Shown piece by piece: positions 13,675-17,753 of a stretch of 17,753 nt of DNA. The notes under the pieces are model-generated. The model saw nothing but the letters and a program-made list of their open reading frames with translations, made no database searches and was not told where the DNA came from. The stretch's first letter is position 1. Every line of letters begins with the position of its first letter. The position numbers and the translations under genes are program-made. Source of the DNA: Ruminococcaceae bacterium UBA2719 (GTDB lineage: Bacteria > Bacillota > Clostridia > Oscillospirales > Acutalibacteraceae); NCBI GenBank assembly GCA_002353935.1, contig DEKP01000002.1:8124-25876 (forward strand). Direction: 5' to 3'.

Positions 13675-14506
13675 TATTTTATATGTTGTCGGCACGCCTA
13701 TCGGAAATCTGGGCGATATGTCTCCGCGTGCAATAGAAGTTTTATCCTCGGTCGATTTTATCGCTGCCGAAGATACACGCGTAACAATAAAGCTTTTGAA
13801 TCATTTTAATATAAAAAAACCGCTTATCAATTATTTTGAACACAACAAACACTCAAAGGGTGAACAAATAATAGAGCGGATTTTATCCGGCGAAAGCTGT
13901 GCGATAGTCACAGACGCCGGCATGCCCTGCATCTCCGATCCCGGAGAAGATCTTATAAAGCAGTGCGAAAAACACGACATACAAACCATCGTTGTTCCCG
14001 GCCCCTCAGCGGTCATATCGGCTCTTGCGGTATCAGGGCTTGAAACCGGCCGCTTCTGCTTTGAGGGCTTTTTGTCGGTGAACAAAAAAAGCCGCATAGA
14101 TCACATAGAATCTCTGCTCAACGAAAAACGCACGATGATATTCTACGAAGCGCCGCACAAGCTTGGGGCAACCTTAATCGACTTTTATAAATATTTTGGC
14201 GACCGCAGGCTTTCTATCGTGCGAGAAATCACAAAAATACACGAAGAGGTTATCCGAACAACAACAAAGAAAGCCTCAGAGCTTTATGCCGACAATTCTT
14301 TAAAAGGCGAGATCGTCCTTGTCTTAGAGGGCAAAAAGCAGGATGAAACATCCGCCAACGCCCTTCATAACGCCGTAGAATATACCAACCGCCTGATAAA
14401 AGACGGAATGAAACCCACAGACGCCGCTAAAGAAGCCGCACAGGTTTATAAAATAAAGAAAAACGATATTTACAAAACCATAATCGCAAATAATAAATCC
14501 GAATAA
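13667..14506 (+). CDS. rsmI: 16S rRNA C1402 2'-O-methyltransferase
   Basis: RsmI (YabC) methylates the ribose of C1402 in the ribosomal decoding centre, using SAM. 279 residues, the usual length. Tetrapyrrole-methylase fold with the family marks VVGTPIGNLGDMSPRAIEVL, AAEDTR, TDAGMPCISDPG, VPGPSAVISAL, FEGFL and IFYEAPHK. A GAGGG ribosome site lies inside the end of trmN, whose stop it overlaps by 8 bp, so the two tRNA/rRNA methylases are coupled. A hairpin with a T-run follows the stop. Confidence 0.97.
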   Translation: MNNILYVVGTPIGNLGDMSPRAIEVLSSVDFIAAEDTRVTIKLLNHFNIKKPLINYFEHNKHSKGEQIIERILSGESCAIVTDAGMPCISDPGEDLIKQCEKHDIQTIVVPGPSAVISALAVSGLETGRFCFEGFLSVNKKSRIDHIESLLNEKRTMIFYEAPHKLGATLIDFYKYFGDRRLSIVREITKIHEEVIRTTTKKASELYADNSLKGEIVLVLEGKKQDETSANALHNAVEYTNRLIKDGMKPTDAAKEAAQVYKIKKNDIYKTIIANNKSE

Positions 14507-14509
14507 CCA

Positions 14510-14540
14510 CTATTCGCTGTTTTCGGATAGCGGGCTTTTT
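14510..14540 (+). terminator. Likely terminator of trmN-rsmI
   Basis: CTATTCG (14510-14516) pairs with CGGATAG (14524-14530), one G-U pair, followed by CGGGCTTTTT. The stem is modest, and the T-run is separated from it by five bases. Confidence 0.5.
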
Positions 14541-14588
14541 ACCAAGATATCAACCCGAAATTTATATAAATATTCAAGGATCTTATTT

Positions 14589-15914
14589 ATGACTTATCAA
14601 GAAGCACTGAACTTTATCCATTCACTCGACAAATTCGGCTCAAAGCCGGGGCTTGACAGAATACAAAAGCTGTTTTCTTTACACGAAGAGCTTTATGGCG
14701 AAGATTTGTTGAGCCAAAAATTTATACATGTAGCAGGAACAAACGGCAAAGGCTCTGTTTGCACTCTGCTCTCATCGGTACTCACATCCTGCGGTTACAA
14801 AACCGGACTGTTCATCTCGCCCTATATCGTTGATTTTAGAGAAAGAATACAGATAAACGGCAGTATGATCTCAGAAAAGGCGCTGTGCGAAGCGATAAAA
14901 TATTTCAAGCCGAAAGTCGAAAAACTCAACGCCGAAGGCATAATAATCACGGAATTTGAGCTGCTTACAGCGGTAGCTTTTTATATTTTCAAGCAGGAAA
15001 ACTGCGACATTATCGTGTGCGAAGTGGGCATGGGAGGGCTTTTGGACTCTACTAATCTCATCAAAAATCCGATGTGCAGCGTTATTACAAAAATCGACTT
15101 TGACCACACTGCTGTTTTGGGCGATACCATAGAAGAAATCGCATATCAAAAATGCGGAATAATAAAAGAAAACTCCCTCACCGTAACCGCCGCTCAAAAC
15201 AACACCGCGCTTAGTATAATCAAAAATACCGCGCAAGAAAGGCGCAACAAGCTATATCTATCCTACGATCTTGTCTTTGAAAGTGTAAAACAAGATCTAA
15301 ACGGCACAGCCTTTTTATATAACGGCGAAAGCTACTTCTGTCCGCTCTTGGGACTGCACCAAATAGATAATATAAAATGCGCCGTTAAAACCCTGACTGC
15401 GCTAAACGACAATCAAATTTTAAACATAAATAGCGATAACATAAAAGCAGGGCTTAAAAGCGTAGTTCACCCCGCGCGTTTTGAGCTGTTCAAAACAAAT
15501 CCGAGAATAATCCTGGACGGCGCGCACAACAAAAACGGACTTTTATCATTCAAAGCAAGCGTAAACTACTATTTCAATGCCGAGATTCAAGCTTCAAACT
15601 CCTCACCCGTTCCAAAAGGTTCGAAAAAAACTTTGATAGTATCTATGTTAAAAGATAAAGACTCTGACAGCATTGATATACTCTTAGATATGTTTGAGCG
15701 AATCATAATAACCTCTATCAATAATCCGCGTGCAATGAGCCCCAAAGAGCTTTATCAAAAACTAAAGCACAAAGCCAAAAATATAGAAGTTATCCAAAAA
15801 CCTAAAGACGCTTTGTATCGCGCCTTGTCATATAAAGACGATGTTTTCATCTGTGGATCGCTGTACCTAGCCTCTGAGATTCGCCCTCATATTATTGAAT
15901 ATATGAAAAAATAA
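14589..15914 (+). CDS. folC: Folylpolyglutamate/dihydrofolate synthase
   Basis: FolC adds glutamate to dihydropteroate and/or folates with ATP. 441 residues. Mur-ligase type fold: P-loop HVAGTNGKGS (47-56), ISPYIVDFRERIQING, TEFELLTAVAF, CEVGMGGLLDSTN (144-156), the YQKCGIIK strand with K188 at the position of the carbamoylated lysine, and ILDGAHNKNG (308-317). Between FNAEI and KKTLIVSMLKDKD there is a short Ser/Pro-rich extra segment (about 333-346). AAGGA lies about 9 bases before the ATG. It stands alone between two terminators. Whether it also has dihydrofolate synthase activity cannot be told from sequence. Confidence 0.95.
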   Translation: MTYQEALNFIHSLDKFGSKPGLDRIQKLFSLHEELYGEDLLSQKFIHVAGTNGKGSVCTLLSSVLTSCGYKTGLFISPYIVDFRERIQINGSMISEKALCEAIKYFKPKVEKLNAEGIIITEFELLTAVAFYIFKQENCDIIVCEVGMGGLLDSTNLIKNPMCSVITKIDFDHTAVLGDTIEEIAYQKCGIIKENSLTVTAAQNNTALSIIKNTAQERRNKLYLSYDLVFESVKQDLNGTAFLYNGESYFCPLLGLHQIDNIKCAVKTLTALNDNQILNINSDNIKAGLKSVVHPARFELFKTNPRIILDGAHNKNGLLSFKASVNYYFNAEIQASNSSPVPKGSKKTLIVSMLKDKDSDSIDILLDMFERIIITSINNPRAMSPKELYQKLKHKAKNIEVIQKPKDALYRALSYKDDVFICGSLYLASEIRPHIIEYMKK

Positions 15915-15947
15915 AATTTTACGACAACCGAATAAAACAGTTTTTTT

Positions 15948-15987
15948 AAGCCTATACTAATAATATAAAGTATAGGCTTTTATTTTT
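15948..15987 (+). terminator. Terminator of folC
   Basis: An 11-bp perfect stem AAGCCTATACT (15948-15958) with 15969-15979, 10-base loop, followed by TTATTTTTG. A T-run also precedes it, but A-runs on the other strand are the only sign of bidirectional use. Confidence 0.9.
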
Positions 15988-16046
15988 GCCTGTAGGCTGT
16001 AAAAAGCGGACAGGCATACGTATTATCAAAAGATCGGAGAGATTCA

Positions 16047-16349
16047 ATGGTAGACATCACCTGCTCTAAAAACACTGTAACCGCAAAGCTAAAAGGCGAG
16101 ATAGACCACCACAACGCGCCTGACATTCGCCGCAGCATAGATTCAAAGTGCGAGAGCTTTCGTCCAAAAACACTTGTGCTGGATTTTTCAGGCGTTTCGT
16201 TTATGGACAGCTCGGGGATCGGACTGATTATGGGGCGGTACCGCCAGATTTCGTATCTGGGCGGCAAGCTTGAAGTAGTAAACGTTCCCGATATGCTCAA
16301 ACGTATAATATCTTTGTCAGGAATCGAACGCTTGGGGGTACTAAAATGA
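16047..16349 (+). CDS. spoIIAA: Anti-sigma factor antagonist SpoIIAA
   Basis: STAS-domain protein that frees sigma-F in the forespore by binding SpoIIAB; SpoIIAB inactivates it by phosphorylation. 100 residues. The signature LDFSGVSFMDSSGIGLIMGRYRQ places the phosphorylated serine at S55, the first Ser of DSSG, equivalent to Bacillus Ser58. GEIDHHNAPDIR matches the conserved GELDHH region. GGAG lies 7-8 bases before the ATG. First gene of the spoIIA operon; its stop overlaps the SpoIIAB start by ATGA. I found no clear sigma-H promoter in the 60 bp upstream. Confidence 0.97.
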   Translation: MVDITCSKNTVTAKLKGEIDHHNAPDIRRSIDSKCESFRPKTLVLDFSGVSFMDSSGIGLIMGRYRQISYLGGKLEVVNVPDMLKRIISLSGIERLGVLK

Positions 16350-16774
16350 ATGTAACAAATCAAATGAAGCTGTCCTTTATTTCAAAAAGTGCTAACGAAA
16401 GCTTTGCGCGAGCCGTAGTGTCGGCGTTTTTGCTTCCTACCGATCCTACAGTAAGCGACATAGCCGATATCAAAACCGCCGTCAGCGAGGCGGTAACCAA
16501 CTGTATTGTTCACGCTTACCCTCACACCGATGGCACTATCTACATAGATATGAAAATCGTTGATAACAAGCGCGTTATTATAAAAGTACGTGACAAAGGT
16601 GTTGGGATCAGCGACATCAAAAAGGCGATGGAGCCGCTTTATACTACCTCTTCGGATGAACGCGCAGGGCTGGGGTTTGCTGTTATGCAGAGCTTTTGCG
16701 ACAAAGTGAAAGTAAGATCGGTCGTCGGCAAAGGCACCGCCGTAACTCTCGAGAAGATAATTTCAAAAGTATGA
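16346..16774 (+). CDS. spoIIAB: Anti-sigma F factor / serine kinase SpoIIAB
   Basis: GHKL-fold kinase that holds sigma-F inactive before septation and phosphorylates SpoIIAA. 142 residues. N-box SEAVTNCIVHAYP with E48 and N52, G1 box RDKGVGISD (82-90), and ERAGLGFAVMQSFCD (105-119) with the lid and G2 glycines. GGGGG lies 7 bases before the ATG. It overlaps both neighbours by 4 bp, the tight coupling usual for a sigma/anti-sigma set. Confidence 0.97.
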   Translation: MNVTNQMKLSFISKSANESFARAVVSAFLLPTDPTVSDIADIKTAVSEAVTNCIVHAYPHTDGTIYIDMKIVDNKRVIIKVRDKGVGISDIKKAMEPLYTTSSDERAGLGFAVMQSFCDKVKVRSVVGKGTAVTLEKIISKV

Positions 16775-17424
16775 CGCGCGATGAAAAAATCAACGCTAAT
16801 ATCGGGCTTGTCCACGCCTGCGCCAAAAGATTTGTCGGCAAAGGGATAGAATACGACGATCTGTATTCCTCAGGGTGCGTAGGGCTGATAAAGGCTATCG
16901 ACAATTTTGACGAGAGTAAGGGCTTTAAGCTGTCCACCTATGCCGTACCTGTGATTTTGGGAGAGATAAAAAGGCTCTTTAGAGACGGCGGATCGGTAAA
17001 AATCAGTCGAAGCATAAAAGAGCTTTCCCTAAAAGCCAAAAAAATCTGCGACGATTATAAAAAAAACAACGGCTGTGATATTCCCGTATCCACACTTTCA
17101 AAGATGCTCGGCATAGATATATATAAAACAAACGAGGTGCTTTTAGCCTCTCAGTCGGTGCTGTCTTTGTCGCATTTTTATGACGATGACAACTCTGATT
17201 TTGACATCAAAGAGGACAGCGTTGAAGAGTCGCTTGTAGAGAAGATGTCGCTGTTCGACGCGCTGTCAAAGCTTGATCAAAACGACAAACGCCTTATTGA
17301 GCTGAGGTATTTTCAGCACAAAACCCAGTCTCAAACTGCTCAAATCATGAACATGACCCAAGTCTCGGTTTCGCGCAGAGAGAAAAAAATTTTGTCCTTT
17401 ATGCGACAAACCATGTCCGGTTAA
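16771..17424 (+). CDS. sigF: Sporulation sigma factor F, short N-terminus
   Basis: Forespore-specific RNA polymerase sigma factor. 217 residues, against about 255 in Bacillus. Region 2 is intact (NIGLVHACAKRFVGKGIEYDDLYSSG, GLIKAIDNFDESKGFKLSTYAVPVILGEIKRLFRD, residues 10-72), followed by a region 3 with SVKISRSIKELS and a region 4 helix-turn-helix (TQSQTAQIMNMTQVSVSRREKKIL, about 185-208). The start at 16771 overlaps the spoIIAB stop by ATGA. The frame is open 75 bp further upstream, but that translation is basic and unlike a sigma N-terminus. The roughly 30 residues that precede region 2.1 in Bacillus are therefore missing. Position in spoIIA makes it sigF rather than sigG. Confidence 0.93.
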   Translation: MTRDEKINANIGLVHACAKRFVGKGIEYDDLYSSGCVGLIKAIDNFDESKGFKLSTYAVPVILGEIKRLFRDGGSVKISRSIKELSLKAKKICDDYKKNNGCDIPVSTLSKMLGIDIYKTNEVLLASQSVLSLSHFYDDDNSDFDIKEDSVEESLVEKMSLFDALSKLDQNDKRLIELRYFQHKTQSQTAQIMNMTQVSVSRREKKILSFMRQTMSG

Positions 17425-17425
17425 A

Positions 17426-17456
17426 GTAGCTTAAAGCTGCGCGCTTTTTTTATTTT
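17426..17456 (+). terminator. Terminator of the spoIIA operon
   Basis: GTAGCT (17426-17431) pairs with AGCTGC (17435-17440), one G-U pair, then GCGCTTTTTTTATTTT. The stem begins two bases after the sigF stop. An alternative pairing AAAGC/GCTTT is also possible. Confidence 0.65.
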
Positions 17457-17465
17457 CCAATTATA

Positions 17466-17494
17466 TTGCATTCAGTTTAATAGTATGTTAAAAT
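17466..17494 (+). promoter_or_regulatory. Promoter of the candidate small RNA
   Basis: TTGCAT (17466-17471), exactly 17 bases, and TAAAAT (17489-17494) with TG one base upstream (extended -10). The predicted start, 17500-17501, falls on the first base of the long inverted repeat that follows. Confidence 0.6.
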
Positions 17495-17499
17495 TAATC

Positions 17500-17656
17500 T
17501 GCGCTAAAAATTGCATAGTATATTTTATAAGGCATATGAGCTTACTATATGTAAAAACACATGCTCAAAAATCTCACATGCCTTAGTATGTTGTAATTTT
17601 TAGCGCAAGAGCGTTGTGTTTTTCGGCACGCAGCTCGTTTGCGTGCTTTTTTATTT
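17500..17656 (+). ncRNA. Candidate structured small RNA, about 157 nt
   Basis: TGCGCTAAAAATTGCA (17500-17515) pairs with 17592-17607 over 16 positions with one G-U. After an asymmetric bubble (13 bases on the left, 7 on the right) a second stem forms, 17529-17540 with 17573-17584, 11 of 12 pairs, capped by a loop of about 32 bases that contains further short pairings. A separate terminator hairpin follows at 17626-17656. Promoter, start, stem and terminator line up as a transcription unit with no open reading frame of note. A long closing stem, bubble and upper stem recall 6S RNA, but the hairpin is short for that family. A miniature inverted-repeat element is the alternative; I see no target-site duplication. 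Confidence 0.45.
17626..17656 (+). terminator. Terminator of the candidate small RNA
   Basis: GCACGCA (17626-17632) and TGCGTGC (17640-17646) form a 7-bp perfect stem with a 7-base loop, followed by TTTTTTATTT. No protein gene ends just upstream, which supports a non-coding transcript. Confidence 0.9.
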
Positions 17657-17667
17657 GCAACTATATA

Positions 17668-17697
17668 TTGCAATCTTAGCTTGTTATGTGATATAAT
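17668..17697 (+). promoter_or_regulatory. Promoter for a gene beyond the window
   Basis: TTGCAA (17668-17673), 18 bases, and a perfect TATAAT (17692-17697) preceded by TG (extended -10). No start codon with a ribosome site follows before the window ends at 17753. Confidence 0.7.
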
Positions 17698-17753
17698 GAA
17701 CTTCGGCAAACAATTTAATATGCATATTTATGATATTTACAGGCTTATTATAG

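Noticed and set aside
16696..16770. Longer N-terminus for sigma-F within spoIIAB
   Set aside because: The extra residues are a basic out-of-frame reading of the spoIIAB end and do not resemble a sigma N-terminus; the ATGA overlap is the normal arrangement.

Overview
This AT-rich window looks like chromosomal core DNA of a Gram-positive anaerobe of the Clostridia (Bacillota). An order such as Oscillospirales is my guess from general look only. The evidence is the intact spoIIAA-spoIIAB-sigF sporulation operon, the Bacillota-type holB-ricT-...-trmN-rsmI order, a DUF951 gene, an RF1 gene next to a Sua5/TsaC gene, and a 2[4Fe-4S] ferredoxin. I see no transposase, phage gene, CRISPR array or resistance gene.

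Layout. 1-406: a tRNA-Arg(ACG) gene on the minus strand with promoter and terminator, beside a second copy of its 3' end and a block of hairpins. 407-841: a two-helix K+ channel, minus strand, with a near-consensus promoter. 6437 down to 1115, minus strand: DUF951 protein, prfA (RF1), a TsaC/Sua5-CoaE fusion, a membrane-anchored lytic transglycosylase, and an M18 aminopeptidase ending at a strong hairpin. 8076 down to 6739: hflX with its own promoter. 9766 down to 8377: three tightly packed, uncharacterised Q/N-rich genes. From 9824 everything runs on the plus strand: a YfcE-like phosphodiesterase, holB-ricT, a monocistronic ferredoxin, trmN-rsmI, folC, spoIIAA-spoIIAB-sigF, then a candidate small RNA and a promoter pointing out of the window.

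How the genes fit together. Most are translation, RNA and cofactor housekeeping: RF1 terminates translation, TsaC starts t6A synthesis, HflX rescues ribosomes, TrmN and RsmI modify tRNA and 16S rRNA, CoaE makes CoA and FolC makes folylpolyglutamates. SpoIIAA, SpoIIAB and sigma-F form the partner-switching module for forespore gene expression.

The most unusual signal is window-wide. Three unrelated genes (the CoaE half of the fusion, hflX and a Q-rich gene) each carry an in-frame tandem repeat with a period of exactly 15 bp, encoding pentapeptides. In the two enzymes the arrays lie in extra segments inserted within conserved catalytic folds. The TsaC-CoaE fusion, the candidate small RNA at 17500-17656 and the tRNA 3'-end duplication are the other points worth following up.
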